This document shows positions 12,210 to 23,866 of a DNA stretch of 64,000 bases, in pieces (the stretch's first letter is position 1; every line of letters begins with the position of its first letter). This DNA is from Podospora comata (taxonomy: Eukaryota; Ascomycota; Sordariomycetes; Sordariales; Podosporaceae). The DNA lies in the NCBI GenBank assembly GCA_017354895.1, contig CP071493.1, positions 5,642,001-5,706,000 of the forward strand, written 5' to 3'. The notes beneath the pieces are model-generated. The model saw only the letters and a program-made list of their open reading frames with translations, did not search any database and was not told the DNA's origin. The translations under genes and the position numbers were made by a program.

Positions 12210-12758
12210 TCAAAACTTCGATCTCTTGCCTGCCCAGATACACATTGCCGCCTCCTTCTCAAGACCGCAGGAACAACCTTCTGAACCAACTGGGTTTGGT
12301 CTTCCGTTTCCTGACTCCTGCCACAAAATGATTTCCGGCCCTCTCTCCCAGAGGGCAACCAGTTCGGCCGGCCCATCGTAATAGGCCTCCCGCATCTTAA
12401 GATATTTTAGGGCGCGCTCCCTCATCTCGAGATGGTCGGCCTGCGGCAAGTTGATAGTTAGACGATGAACACAGGGGTCCATACCTATGGTAAGTTACCT
12501 AGGTGAAAGGATTTTGGAGGGTGGTTTACCTCAGTGAGTGGTATTTTTGTGTAGATAAGATATTCGTCACGCCCGGTGGCCTAGGTGGAGCAGGACAGTA
12601 TATGTGTCAGCAAAGATGCTCAACCCTGGACGTGTGAAGTGTGTTTACCTCGATTTAGAAAGACTCTTTCCCACAGATATCTTCTAGACGCTCAGCGATC
12701 TCTGCCCGTCCAACTTTGTGTAGATGTAGACTTCGTGCCATTCCTCTGGAGCTGCCAT
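12210..12758 (-). pseudogene. F2 family copy A, small unrecognised protein, damaged
   Basis: First of three same-strand relatives (A here, B 13820-14374, C 15909-16487). Exon 1 (about 12649-12758) starts 'MAAPEEWHEVYIYTK', then a frame change leads into 'AEIAERLEDICGKESF', which aligns with 'GQLISALDQMFGKNNF' of copy C. A stop stands where copy C has the following Lys. Exon 2 (12530-12580) is exactly 51 nt, as in copy C, and encodes 'GRDEYLIYTKIPLTE' against 'SNRWIIVTDRKLTD'. Introns are 12581-12648 and 12485-12529. Exon 3 is open for about 90 codons to a stop at 12210, but I cannot join it in frame. The shared exon plan makes common descent firm. Function is unknown. Confidence 0.6.
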
Positions 12759-13819
12759 CTTGCTTAGAGGCAGAAAACGGAACATGGTAATGTTGGTGGT
12801 CAGCAGCAACTTCAGTATCTGGTATGGGTGAAGGTGAGGCAGAGATGCTTGAGGCCAGAATAGCCTCAAAAAAATGACGGCTTAACCTACCTCCTTCACG
12901 TTTGATTGCCCAAACCTGAAACACGCTTTGGAGATATGTGACTGAGCGTTCTGTGATGGTACTAAGACAATCTGGGGGTTGCAATAAGATATTTGTCTCG
13001 CAAAGGTAGGTGAAACCTGGAAGGGTAACGGTAATGGGTCATATAGGGGAGAATTCTATTTATTTTAGGATGACGTGAACACCTATGGGAAGCGGTGTGT
13101 TGGAACGAAACTTCAAAATAAAACAGGTTGACTCTTCGCACTGTTCTATCTGCGTGAATGCTGGTCTGGGTCACGGGGGCGAGATTGATCGGTTTGCCTC
13201 TCGCTCAGACTCGGCCGACAAATGACCTCACGAGTCACGGGGCTCATGTGTCAGCAGGCCGGCCATCCAAAACAGTACCACACCTTACACCTTCTGCCAG
13301 AAACATAGAGTCTAAACGTCAAAAGCATTCAGCTCTTCCGAGAAACTTCTCCTCACGGTACTAGTATCGGTCATCATCACGAGTGACCTAGAGACATGCC
13401 AGGTCTGTGACAAAAGGGACACGCGACGACACTGTTGGTTTGACCGTTTGAGTGGGTGTGAGTTTTGGCGTGTCAGTAATTCCCAACACCGGGTAACATT
13501 AAGTAAGTAAGCAGTTCGTGAAGCACGCATCCCACTCTAGAATCTGGTCCCCGTTCCGAATTTGAAGTTGGTTTGTTTACTTTTGGTGGAGCCACCCCTA
13601 AGCCCCTGAGTCTTAGCTCCCTCTAAGCCCAATGTCTAGCAGTACTATCAAGAATTCTAAACGCTTTGCCCAAGGGCGCTTCAGAGCTTGAATTCCTTGA
13701 GGAGTTCAACCTCTGAGCTACACCAGTCCTCATATCTGTCCCAATCACTCAACTAAATCAGAATCGCCCCCAGGTAGGGCACTAGACTCCTCTTCCTTGC
13801 CTGTCCCCTCGCCGATCAT
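12759..13819. other. Intergenic region between F2 copies A and B
   Basis: No gene seen. A short minus-strand stretch near 13640-13735 resembles a Pol III A-box ('TGTAGCTCAGAGG') but has no matching B-box or cloverleaf. Confidence 0.5.
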
Positions 13820-14374
13820 CTAAGTCTGGGATAAAAGGAGGTTTTGTAAGAATTTGTACAGCGCTGCTCTCCAGGCGGTGAGTTCGTTCGTATCGGCAGC
13901 AGGTGGATCAAGTGGCACTATCACAGTTACAGTGCGTCTCCAACCTAACCTTCTGGATCCGATGAGTGTGTCGTTGAACCCACGCTTTTTACAGGCCTGT
14001 CCGTAGAGCTGATCGAGTTCGTCCTACCAAGCACCTTTGGTGAGTTTTCAAGAATACAGGTACCACTGGATTGACAAAAAAGGAAAAGGCGCGTACTTCG
14101 CTTACTTTCCGGTTGGACCAAATAACCCAACGATTGCCAACTTTCATTTAGGGAAACGGGTAGTATTAGCAAGAGCGCAGTGGTGAGGTTTGGGAGCTTG
14201 GCTAACCGTCAATCTGTATAGATTCTTCCCCAGCAAAGTGTAAAGTGCAACTAAAAGTTGGCCAGTGTCTCCACACGGTGTCTGGAGGTAGACTAGGTGG
14301 ATGGTCTTGTAGACCACGGGCCGTTCCCTCGGTTTCAGGAAAGGGAATAGAGGCTTTGAATGAGAATCACCCAT
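13820..14374 (-). CDS. F2 family copy B, small unrecognised protein, possible splice defect
   Basis: Three exons mirror copy C: 14207-14374 (56 codons), 14106-14147 (14 codons) and 13820-14023 (67 codons plus stop), giving about 137 residues. Exon 1 carries the family signature 'VYLQTPCGDTGQLLVAL..LLGKNLYRLT'. Exon 2 reads 'MKVGNRWVIWSNRK', and exon 3 begins 'DELDQLYGQ' where copy C has 'EELDDIRQ'. Intron 2 (14024-14105) has GTAAGC and GGTAG ends. Intron 1 (14148-14206) has a GTTAGC donor, but the expected acceptor reads AA instead of AG directly before the exon 2 ATG. If no other acceptor is used, the gene is dead by one base. All three exons remain open, so decay is recent or a rare splice site is used. 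No signal peptide or membrane helix is apparent. Confidence 0.55.
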
Positions 14375-15908
14375 TAGCAGGACAGCCAGGTAGGTTAATC
14401 TGGAAAGTACAAAGATTGCACGCCTTGTCGTTTTGAGGTTCAGGAACGGCTGTAATCAAGTAAGGGAAAGAGTACCTTCACATACAACAAGAATGAAATT
14501 TTGTCGAACAAAGCAAAATGCTAAAGAATGTCCACGACAAACAGTCCTGGTGGAGATCATCATTGGAAGTGGCACGCAGATATACGGTGTAACATCTATG
14601 TGTCGAGAAGCCGAAACGAAACACTTTGTTAGCTGCGGGGATGAAAGGGAGCAGGTGACGCAGGTGGTCCATATGATGGGAATGGATGAAAGAAACTGCG
14701 CAGTGTTCAAACTGTTGGTTCCTAAATGAAAGCATTAGTTGCCGCAAATTGGGTGGTATATGGTTCAAGAGGGCACATGATAGCTCAAGCATCATGTGTT
14801 CTTGGTGACTAGTTGAAGCCCATAATTTGAAAGGTATGATGTGCGAAGCATGTAGAATGTAGTTTATTGCACCCTAGTTCAGAATTCTCTCATGACACAA
14901 GTCCCGCTCAAATAGAGCATTCGCAGGTCCAGGTCGAGAATTATGTTAGTAAGTAGGTAGGTAACTTGGAAACAAGATGTAGGTCGAACCCCCTTTTTTA
15001 GGCATATGGCTTGGTCGCCAATGGTCATCGGACTGCTTCTTTGTTTGGATGGAAGGCCCAACTGAACAAGAATTCACTTGTTAGTAACATGGGTCTTTGC
15101 TGTGGTCTTTGTTTACTTAGGGGGAGGCCCCCTTTTATTTGGGTGGAGTCCCCCTGAAACCCTGAAATCCAGTTCTCCCAGTTTGCTACTCGAGGCTCCT
15201 GACATGCACCTACCTTTAGCCATCTAATTATTAGGGAATTTCGTGATTCATCTGCAATTCTATTGCTGTTACAAGGTATTCCAGTTGTCATGACATTTGT
15301 AGAACTGGATTAATATGCTAAGCAGGTGCGTGGAACTGCCCTCAATGGTTGACATGAATGACATCGCTTTGCATTTAAATAAGTTGAGTTTCAATGAGCC
15401 GCGGCGAAGTTTCTGCTTCCCGTCACTGAAATTGCCGCATAAAGACAAGTTCCCAATTGAATTTACGAGAGCTCTCAGGTTCTGCTTTTCTGAGGATCAA
15501 CGGCAAACAGATGACACACTTAGTGTCTTGCACTCTGTGTTATCATGCACAATCCCTTTATGCCACCTCCTGCTCTTAAAGCACAACGCAAGGCCTTAAG
15601 TCTAACCATGTTGGCAAGTACGTACATAGAAAGCAGATATTTCTTAAATAAATTGAGTGAAATTAGATACATCCGTCATAACTAACTAATGACGGCCACA
15701 AAGCAAAACAGATACATTACCTAAATCTAACGTCAATCAACGCCTAAACGCCTTTCGAATATAAAGCCAGGATCCATGCCCCTACACGGCTTTCCATGAA
15801 AAGTGAATAACAACAACAATACCAAGCGGCATTATGGAGGACGTCCCCAGAATATCCATGCTCTCCATCATATTTCCCTTAGAGATGCTCAACGTACAAT
15901 TCAATTCC
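14375..15908. other. Intergenic region between F2 copies B and C
   Basis: No convincing gene on either strand; overlapping short ORFs only. It contains AAGTAGGTAGGTAAC near 14950 and A/T-rich DNA at 15600-15760. Confidence 0.5.
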
Positions 15909-16487
15909 TTAGCTTACTGGAAACGCGGTTCCTGGCAACGGACTTCCTCCTGAAGTAGGGGATGGCGAAGATTGGCCGTGTGGGTTCCTTGGTGAAAGGA
16001 GTGACAGAATATGCATAAGCTTGGTCACAGGAGTTTTCCACGTCGGTGACCGCCTTGAACCCATGCTCGAACTGGAGGGAGAGGGAGATATAGAGGTGGT
16101 ACGCCTGAATGTGGGACGTCGTCCAAGATTCGATGATATAGGTTCTTCGTCTCTGCCTCGAATATTGATGCGCTTCACTGATCGTTGTCGGATGTCATCG
16201 AGCTCTTCCTGTGATTTGGGTGCTGGTTAGCAGCTGCTATGATTTGAAGAATAGGTAGAACTTACATCCGTCAACTTCCGGTCCGTCACAATGATCCAGC
16301 GATTGCTGCCCTTCATCTATTGTCACCGTTAGTGTCGTGTGCGAAGCTTCCCAGAAGATGGGAATACACTCACCGTTAGTTTGAAGTTGTTCTTGCCGAA
16401 CATCTGATCCAGGGCGGAGATCAGTTGACCGGTATCACCATATGGCGTCTGCAGATAGGCATGGTGCGATCGTTTGCGGGCGTCCAT
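15909..16487 (-). CDS. F2 family copy C, small unrecognised protein (154 aa), intact
   Basis: Three exons join in phase 0 throughout: 16374-16487 (38 codons), 16266-16316 (17 codons) and 15909-16208 (99 codons plus stop). Introns 16317-16373 and 16209-16265 are both 57 nt with GTGAGT/GTAAGT donors and AATAG/CACAG acceptors. The N-terminal half is the family core: 'AYLQTPYGDTGQLISALDQMFGKNNFKLT', 'SNRWIIVTDRKLTDEELDDI'. The C-terminal half is basic and Ser/Pro-rich ('SPSPSSSSMGSRR'), probably disordered. I chose the ATG at 16487; the open frame continues upstream without another ATG, so an upstream exon is possible. No signal peptide or membrane segment is visible, so a cytosolic or nuclear protein is the default guess. 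I do not recognise the family. This is the only copy of the three with no visible damage. Confidence 0.7.
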
Positions 16488-17771
16488 TGCACTGGGCGCT
16501 GCAGCGCGTTGCGATTTCCAGAATGGCCTAAAGGAAACGCCTGTCAATTAGATACACAAGAAGATTGGGCAATCCAGAGAATCAGCAGCAAGACTGATAT
16601 TGGGTGGTTGCGCTGAGTGTCATTAATGTTGGGAAAGATGAGCGCACATGGGAATGGAGTCCTCCGAAAATGAAGAGGGAACTCAAGAGAACAGGATGAC
16701 AGGGCGGATACTGAGACACGGCACGTGTGTGGCTTGGAAATGCTGTGTTTTGGTGTGTTACACAGGACTCAATATTCTGAAATCAGACACTGTGCGGTCT
16801 GCGAGAAGGGGGCAGCCTGTAGTATTTTAAACAAGATGGCAGAACAGGAAGCGGGGTCACTCAAGGTCCCCGGTCCAGTCAGGCCAGGCCATCTGTGGCC
16901 AACCAATGGCAAGACCTATCCTGCATAATGACCTGGTCAACCAGTCAACTTCTTGAAGTTTTGGTGTTCCCACTGATGCTGTCATTTTCTGCCTAACACC
17001 GCGACGTGCCACATGATTCTGCACTTAGATGATAATGGCAGCCACGACATTATGCCCATCTACCTTACTTCGCCCTCTTTCAGCTGTTTCATTCTCAAGG
17101 AATCAATAAAATGCTTCTGTATTTTCTTCGTTGGCGCCAGATATGCTGAAAAGCAAGATCAGTGCTGTCATAATGAAACCCTGGCCGGTGTACTTCCTCA
17201 GCTCCTGTGTGCCGGGGGTACTTGGCACACATTGTGGCTTAATGCATCACAAAGCCAGCCTGCAAAGGCTTGGACAACACGAAAAAAGCGTACAAGGCCC
17301 ACTTTCAGACGGCGGCTAACAGTGTATTCCCTCTCATGTGGGAACCAAGACAGACTTTCTGCCAAACACCCGCACCTCCTTCTCGGGGGCATGGTACGGG
17401 CCGATGCGACCCCATGAGAGCCCGGGCTCTAGCCCCGGGGGGTGGCATAGGTGCTTTCAGCGTCACTACCGGTTCCTAGAATGATCGCCTGCAGATAGTG
17501 GAAACACTCCCCAAACCCTGTTCTCTGCGCTCTAGCGGCGTAACCCATAGGGGGCTCTTGTCGATACCGCGTGGTGGGAAGACAGTACCGGCCATAAACC
17601 CAGCTGCGATCAATACCGCGAGCCTTGCAGCAGTGGCTGAATTTTGGGGACGGCTTGATGGTCGGCACTGATGGCTGCCGATAAGAAGAGCCGATGAGCC
17701 GATTCTCATGCCTTCTCCAATTTCTCCTTTTCAGCAAAGCACCCGTGGAATGATTGCCTGCAGAACCAGCC
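16488..17771. other. Intergenic region
   Basis: Lies between divergent genes (F2 copy C leftward, CorA-like gene rightward) and should hold both promoters. No coding sequence with family resemblance. Confidence 0.5.
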
Positions 17772-19955
17772 ATGGACTGGCCGAATATCCATGACCCTTA
17801 TGTCACAACGTATGACTGGAAATATGAACAGCCGACATCTGAGACGGATGACCAGAGCTTTGTACTTTACACAAAGTGGTCTGAAAATGCGTACCGGGTT
17901 CAACCTCCCCAACTCTTATCAAACATTGCGAAGTGGTCCAATTCCACTGTAACATGGCTACAGGTCAGTGCTTTATCCGAGCCAGCTCTCAAGATCTCCA
18001 GTCAGTACAGGCGTCTGCTCACGCTTTGCTTTCAAGAGCCCATTTTTCAGTCAAAACCTTTTGGAAGCGCCTGGTGGTAACCAGCCAAATATCTCGGGGT
18101 TTCACATCTTGTAAGTTACATATGTCTAGGTAACTGACGAATCAGGGAAGAAAAATGAGTACTTGTATCTAATTTCCCGTGTCAGGTTTCCAAGCCGTGT
18201 CAAACACTTTGATGAGATACAACTTGGCGATGGAAAGCTGATCCCGAGAGAGCACTGGTATCTTCCTTTCTCGGACGCCAATTGGGAACGCATCATCAAA
18301 CATTTCCATCTCAACCGAGTGATCTTGGAAGCAATGATGCAAGACAAGTGCTACACAGGTTTTCAGGAGAAAAGGCTTCGTGGTAGACACACTATACAAT
18401 GGTTCACGGGCGTCACGAGCCAGAAAGCTGACCCACGCAGCGCTTCCATGTCCGCGGTATACTTTCCACAATTCAGGTTATCACTCGGGGTGATTTTCAA
18501 CTGCGACAAGGGCCAAAAGGACTTGGTCAAAAAACTACTACGACGCTCTCCTGAAGTTAGTTCACACTCCCTGCTCATGGTCGGGGTTTTTGTTGAGATC
18601 CAGCGTGATCGTATCGTTGCGCTTATGGACGATATTACTGAGCAACTGGATGCAATCACGACTATGCTTTCTCGCGAATTAGACGCCTTCGGTTTCGAAC
18701 AGAATCAACAGCTGACAGTGGCACTGGTTGCGGCGAAAAACTGTGAGGAAGAGACACGGGTCGTGAGAAGTCAACTGGAGAAGATCATCACGCATGCAAA
18801 AGAGCATGAGAAAGCCGATCATAAGGGTGCAAGTGTGGAATATATTCATACGACCAGGAGGTTCAACATCAGGCTGAAACAGATTGATGATGAGCTGGAG
18901 GGTATTGCTGCTCAGTGTCGTGTCAAGGCGGAAGAGCTGAGAACCACGTCAGACCTGGTGAGTGACTACCTCTCCATCCCAACACACCAGTAGAGTCCTC
19001 TGGATCAGCTTCTCTGCCCGCTGATTCACGAACTGACCGTCCGCTCAGTATTTGGCACAACTGGCCCGGAATGAGGCTCGTGAGGCAGCTTCTTTAGCAC
19101 ACACCGCAACCAAACAAGCAGAGATCAGCAAGCACATAGCCTTCATTGCGATGGTATATCTCCCGATAACAGCTGTTTCTGTAAGTACCCGTGATACTAT
19201 CTAGCTACATTGTTGCCGCCATCATGTTATCCTTGAGTCATCGATACTGATCAAAGTACCTCTACTCTCAGACGATATTCGCCACGCCGGTGTTCAAGTT
19301 TGAAAACAACTGGGTGGACTGGTCATGGAAATTCAGGGGAGAGACGAAGGAGGATGGCTCTCCCGAACACGACATGCCAGTTTTCTCGGGGTATTTCGTG
19401 GTATATTTCATCCTCGGCATCGGCCTCACCTACACAACCTGGTGGTCCTTCAGCCGTAAGGTTAAAGTACTCGACAAATTGGCTACACTCCAGACAGAAA
19501 AGCGCAGGAAGCGCTCGGGATTTCTAGGCCTTGGTCGTAAACCCAGTGACAAGGCTTCGCGACCAGCTACACCACTAGACACTACATCAAACCAGGTCAC
19601 CCCCTCGCTCACAAGTAAAACCCCATGGTATCAACGACTGTTCCTTTGGTCCAAAAGCGATGCCACAACTATCACTGCAACCCCAAGCCCCGAACCACAG
19701 GTTGCTTCAACAACCGGGGTGGTGACTGGTGACCGAAATGATGGAGGAATTCAGGGGAATACCGCGTCTGCTGGCCCTCAACCCACTATCTGGTCACGTT
19801 TCTTTTCAGTCTTCCCTCGTACCAGACGGCCTACTCGGAGGAGGAATCCAGCCAACGCCATTGAGGGACATCAGTTGAGGCCAATGTCACAGCACACCAA
19901 TGTACCTACTTCTAACCAGGCAGGCCGGAACCATATGTCAGGCTCAATGGTTTAA
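17772..19955 (+). CDS. CorA-like membrane protein (Mg2+ transporter superfamily), one frame anomaly in exon 1
   Basis: The gene starts at ATG 17772. Downstream exons join cleanly: 18146-18957, 19049-19180 and 19272-19955, with introns 18958-19048 and 19181-19271. The C-terminus has the CorA-type arrangement: a long coiled-coil region ('EETRVVRSQLEKIITHAKEH'), then helix one 'HIAFIAMVYLPITAVSTIF', a short loop, and helix two 'GYFVVYFILGIGLTYTTWW', ending in a basic Ser/Pro-rich tail. Fungal proteins of this type sit in membranes; actual Mg2+ transport is not shown by sequence. Two oddities: near 17961-17966 the reading must shift by one base ('TVTWLQ' then 'QCFIRASSQ'), as if one G of a GGG run was lost. 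The intron needed at 18111-18145 is only 35 nt (GTAAGT, CTGAC, CAG). The shift is either a real mutation or a sequence error. Confidence 0.75.
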
Positions 19956-20710
19956 GCTCTTATAGGAGATTTGATTCAAGGTTATAGAACACGCAATGAT
20001 AGATTAGCAACAGAGTTTGTTTACAGACACTAACATCCCCAACTACCCGGTACCTAAGCTAGTGTTCAAATTGTGACCTGGTAATTTTGAACTTATGCAA
20101 TGCATGTATAACTCGAAACTAAGGTCGGCGCTTAAGAGTGACGAGTCACAGATGTGCTGATACCCCTGTTTCCCCTAATTTGTGAAGAAGTCGTTTCCCG
20201 ACGCCCAACGCGTCAAAGCACACGGACAAGGTCTCCAAGATTTCAGTGCTTTAACTCCATCTTAAGGTTCACAGAGGACCTAAGTCATGGATTGGCCACG
20301 TATGGTAGACCCGATATTAGTCATTGAAGAAGACGAGTGCCTCTTTGATTATGAATGTCCATCAATGATTGTATCAAAAGTGGTTCGGAACCATGTAAGG
20401 AAAGGCACACGTCAAATTTGGAACCGTGAAAGCTAAAAAGAACAGGGCCGAGAGCATGAGAGTATCATGTTGAAGAGTGACGCCGACTGGAACCGTTGGT
20501 TCGAGGTATCTTCATTCCAGCCATGACCTTGCAGTTCTCCTTGTAAGGGTACAAGACCAAGGACCTAACCTCATCCATAAAGAGTCAGGTTTTCACCGAA
20601 AATCTCTTGGAAAAGCCATCATCAGCCCAGGAACAAGCCGGCTACCACATCCTGTCAGTTCACCACAACTCCAAACCCAGTCTAAGTCACATCACTGATT
20701 CAAACGGGCA
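19956..20710. other. Intergenic region between CorA-like gene and its relic
   Basis: 3' flank of the CorA-like gene; no gene recognised. Confidence 0.5.
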
Positions 20711-21521
20711 CATAAAGACTCTGCGGCGCCGTCGAGCCAGCCTTCACAGCCCTCGAGACCATCCCCACAGACCTCTACTACCTCCTCTTCTCCCTCCCCC
20801 GCTGGCGAACCATCACCCGCGCCTTCCACCTCCACGACGAAATCGCCCGAGCCTTCACCAAAAGCCACCAAGGCGGCTGCGCCACCTACCTCGTCCACGG
20901 CGGCAACCCCCCCTCCGCATGTACACGGTCGCCGTGTCCTGGGACCACCAAAGCAGGACCTCCTCGGCCCACAGCCTCGCCATCTCCTCCACCTACTTCT
21001 CATCCTCCAAGCTCACCGTCGCAGCCCTATTCGGCTGCTCTGAAGAGCAAATCGCCCGAGTGGAAAACCTTCTAGCTTCCTCCCCGAAGTCAAGTCCCAC
21101 CCCCTGCTTACGGTAGGGTTTTTTGCGGAGTTGCACAAGGACAGGATGCAGGAGATTGTTAAGAATGCTGTGTATGAATGCACTGCTGCTATTACGGAGT
21201 TAAAGCTGGACCGGGATGCCCCGCCGGTAGTGAAGAGGGATTTTAAGCTGAGTAGGAAGCTGAGGAATTGTCGGCTGAAGACGAAGATGGCAAAGGAGGA
21301 GGTGAGGACTACGAAGGGGTTGCTGGACAAGATGATTACGCAGGTGGGGGAGGATCAGAGGCTGTATCAGTCTTGGGATGATGATGATGGTGATGGGGGG
21401 AGTTCGCGACTAGTACGAGGAGGCTTAAGCAGCGGTTTGAGGAGATTGGGATTGAGTTGGATGCGCTGATGGCGAGGTGCAGGATAATGTTTGATGATAT
21501 GACTTATTCGGAGGAGTTGGT
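20711..21521 (+). pseudogene. Decayed CorA-like tandem relative, lacking the membrane helices
   Basis: Pieces in several frames align, in order, with the neighbour at 17772-19955. 'YYLLFSLPRWRTITRAFHLH' near 20780 matches 'WYLPFSDANWERIIKHFHL'. 'SAHSLAISSTYFSSSKLTVA' near 20965 matches 'SASMSAVYFPQFRLSLGV'. 'PLLTVGFFAELHKDRMQEI' near 21105 matches 'SLLMVGVFVEIQRDRIVAL'. 'RFEEIGIELDALMARCRI' near 21440 matches the last coiled-coil segment. The alignment ends at the same GTGAGT donor (about 21522) as in the neighbour, and no membrane exons follow. At least three frame changes are needed. It is a broken tandem duplicate; G/C-rich codon use suggests age without strong RIP. Confidence 0.65.
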
Positions 21522-21604
21522 GAGTTGTCTACTAAACAGCATCAAGTTGTAGCAAGCAAGCATATTGCTCAACCGCTCAATCGTATCTCGGCTATATATG
21601 CGCA

Positions 21605-22462
21605 CTAGACGGCTGATATGGACTCCAGAAACCGTACGATATCGTCCAGCTCCTCCGGTTCCCTAAGCCAGTGTCCTTCCTGCTCTGCCCCTGAATACTC
21701 GCGCCATTCAACCCTTAGGCCAATTTTGCCCAGAACAACAGCTGCCCGCCGCCCCAAACTGACATCCACATAAGCATCGTCCGTCCCATGGCCCAGGAAC
21801 ACTGGAACTGACAACAAGCCATGATGGAAAGCATTCAGCTCCCGTAGAGTCCCCCGTGTCGCGCCAGTCATCTCCTCCACGAAAGCATCAGAGTCAAGCT
21901 CTCCGGTGTCAGCAGCCCGGATGGTGTCTTGCTGCGCCTGAGCCTCCCGGTCAAGGTGCCGCTCAAGCTCGTCAGCGAACGGGAGCCAAGTACTCGCCCC
22001 GACAAATCCCCCCAGACGTCCGGCTGCGCCGTCAGCACCCGCACAGAGCAAAGACCACAGCCCGATAGCACCTCCCTGGCTGATTCCGCCTAGCACCACC
22101 TTGCTAGAGCCACCGCCCAGCCTGTCAACCTCTTGACCGAGCAGTCGGGTCAGGTAGCGCACCGAGTCCCTGATCCCAGCCATCTGCAAGTCTGGTCTCG
22201 CCGTGGGGTCCGTCAGGGAGTGCGCCTCAAACCACGCTGGCATGTCCTCCTCAAACGCCGTGCTCCACAACTCAGCCGACGACGGGAAGACCCAGCGCCA
22301 GGATCCGAGGTGTTCTTGCAGTGTCTTGCCGGTGGAGAGCTTGGACTCAAAGAGCTCCTCGGCGAATTCTTCGCCGGTACTACCACGGCCGTGAATGAGA
22401 ATGATGGTGTGGGTGTGCGGAGCGCGAGGCTCTACGACATGGATGGGTCCAAAGTCGGTCAT
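21605..22462 (-). CDS. Alpha/beta hydrolase of the phospholipase/carboxylesterase (acyl-protein thioesterase-like) family, 285 aa
   Basis: Single-exon gene. The open frame begins upstream at 22519, but the first ATG is at 22462 ('MTDFGPIHVVE'), which I take as the start. Family landmarks (PF02230) appear in order: oxyanion-side 'LIHGRGSTGEEFAEELFES' near residue 22, nucleophile elbow 'GGISQGGAIGLW' (Ser near 128), acid 'GHGTDDAYVDV' (Asp near 227) and 'GHWL' (His near 261). Length fits, though it is longer than the usual 220-230 residues of APT1, with a large insert before the nucleophile. Such enzymes cleave esters or thioesters such as S-acyl groups on proteins; the substrate here is unknown. 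No signal peptide, so probably cytosolic. Confidence 0.88.
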   Translation of the reverse strand: MTDFGPIHVVEPRAPHTHTIILIHGRGSTGEEFAEELFESKLSTGKTLQEHLGSWRWVFPSSAELWSTAFEEDMPAWFEAHSLTDPTARPDLQMAGIRDSVRYLTRLLGQEVDRLGGGSSKVVLGGISQGGAIGLWSLLCAGADGAAGRLGGFVGASTWLPFADELERHLDREAQAQQDTIRAADTGELDSDAFVEEMTGATRGTLRELNAFHHGLLSVPVFLGHGTDDAYVDVSLGRRAAVVLGKIGLRVEWREYSGAEQEGHWLREPEELDDIVRFLESISAV

Positions 22463-23861
22463 GGCTGGCTTCTGAATGATGTAGTTTGACGGACGGCGAG
22501 CTTGATATGGCCATGTCACGTGTGGAATGCGAAGTGGAGTTTGACCAGGTTAAGAAAAGGAGGACTGGAAGTTTGTCAAGGCGAGAAGATTGTGAAAGCT
22601 GGCGGCCCAGGGACGTAACGGACTTTACTTTGGCACCCCAAGAATAGAAGGCGTGTGAGAACAAAGAGGGGCAACGCAAAAGACAGTGAACCGTAAAACC
22701 ACTTTTATAACAAACAAGCACTGGTAATTCATGGAATAAACCCCACTCTACAAACAAGCGCCTTATTGGGGCCTGTCCTTACTTTGCAACTGTCTGGCTT
22801 TTTCAACTACTGTTTCCTATTTGTTACTAATATAGGTTTTTCACCCGGCCTCAGGGCACGGTTTTTCCTATGTAAGTAGCACCAGCAGGACCGGCACACT
22901 CTTTTTAGGATAGAACGGAGTAGGAATAATAATAAAATATTTAGCTGACATTGTGTCACGACCTGAGACAACCATGTAATCAAGGGTGCACGGTTGCGGA
23001 TGCGACTAACCGGATTGGCTGAGAAGATAACCAATAAGAAATGGATCATTAGCGTCTGTCAATGATCCAACGATTCGGAGATGGTACTTTTTGCCCACCT
23101 GTCATTAGGCCAACCTGTCATTATGCCAACCCCGGCAAATGTCAGTACTATTGGCGATGTATTTGGTACCTCGATGTTCTCCAAGTACAGCTGGTCCATA
23201 TCCAACCACTTCAAAGGGTGCAAGAGCGAACGCTAGTTTCGCTCCTAGCTATTGTTATGGCACTGGCGCCCCTCTTCCCAATGGCCCCGCTTGCCCGCAC
23301 ATAAAATTCCTGCAAACCTTGCTAGGCAAAGCCTTCCTTTCCTTTTCCCCCTTTAGCTTATAATTCAGTCAATAAGAATGTTAATACAGCTTTGCCTAGT
23401 ATACCTGCCTTACTGTGATAGCTCTAAACAAAAATCTTAAATATAACTCTCATTTCCTAGGGAAGCTGCGGACTCTGCTTTAAGGGGCTGTAGAGGGGAA
23501 GATAGTGCGGACTTTTCCTTAGTAGATGGCAAGGAAGTGCGTTTTTTAGAGCGAAAGTATGCGTTTTCTAGAGAGCTAGGGTATATGTCTCTTCTTAAGA
23601 TCTAACGATTTAACGGTTCACTCCCCCTCTTTTCCTGAACGTAAGTAATCCGGGAGCCGTGAACGAGATCCTCGTCTAGTGTCTGGGCGAGTATATTGGC
23701 CCCCCTCTAAATTTATCATCGTGGTGCTCTGAACCTAACTCCACCACCAAACGCCATTTCGCCTCCTCATTTTTGTGGGAGCCAAGTCCAGCACAAACGC
23801 ACACGAACATCCAAGCGTAATCCAGTCGTTTAGCTGAATCCTTAGCAAAACGCATTCCTTA
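22463..23861. other. Intergenic, partly A/T-rich DNA left of the LTR element
   Basis: No gene. From about 22820 to 23700 the DNA is A/T-rich with many TA-containing words and no long ORF, consistent with an old decayed repeat, but I cannot name one. The base pairs 23862-23866 (CGATG) are the target-site duplication of the adjoining element. Confidence 0.5.
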
Positions 23862-23866
23862 CGATG

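Noticed and set aside
13640-13735. Possible tRNA gene on the minus strand
   Set aside because: Only an A-box-like word is present; no acceptor stem, anticodon arm or B-box.
20607-21116. 169-codon plus ORF rich in Pro and His
   Set aside because: Its first two thirds are a shifted frame of the CorA-like relic; only the last part is in the homologous frame.
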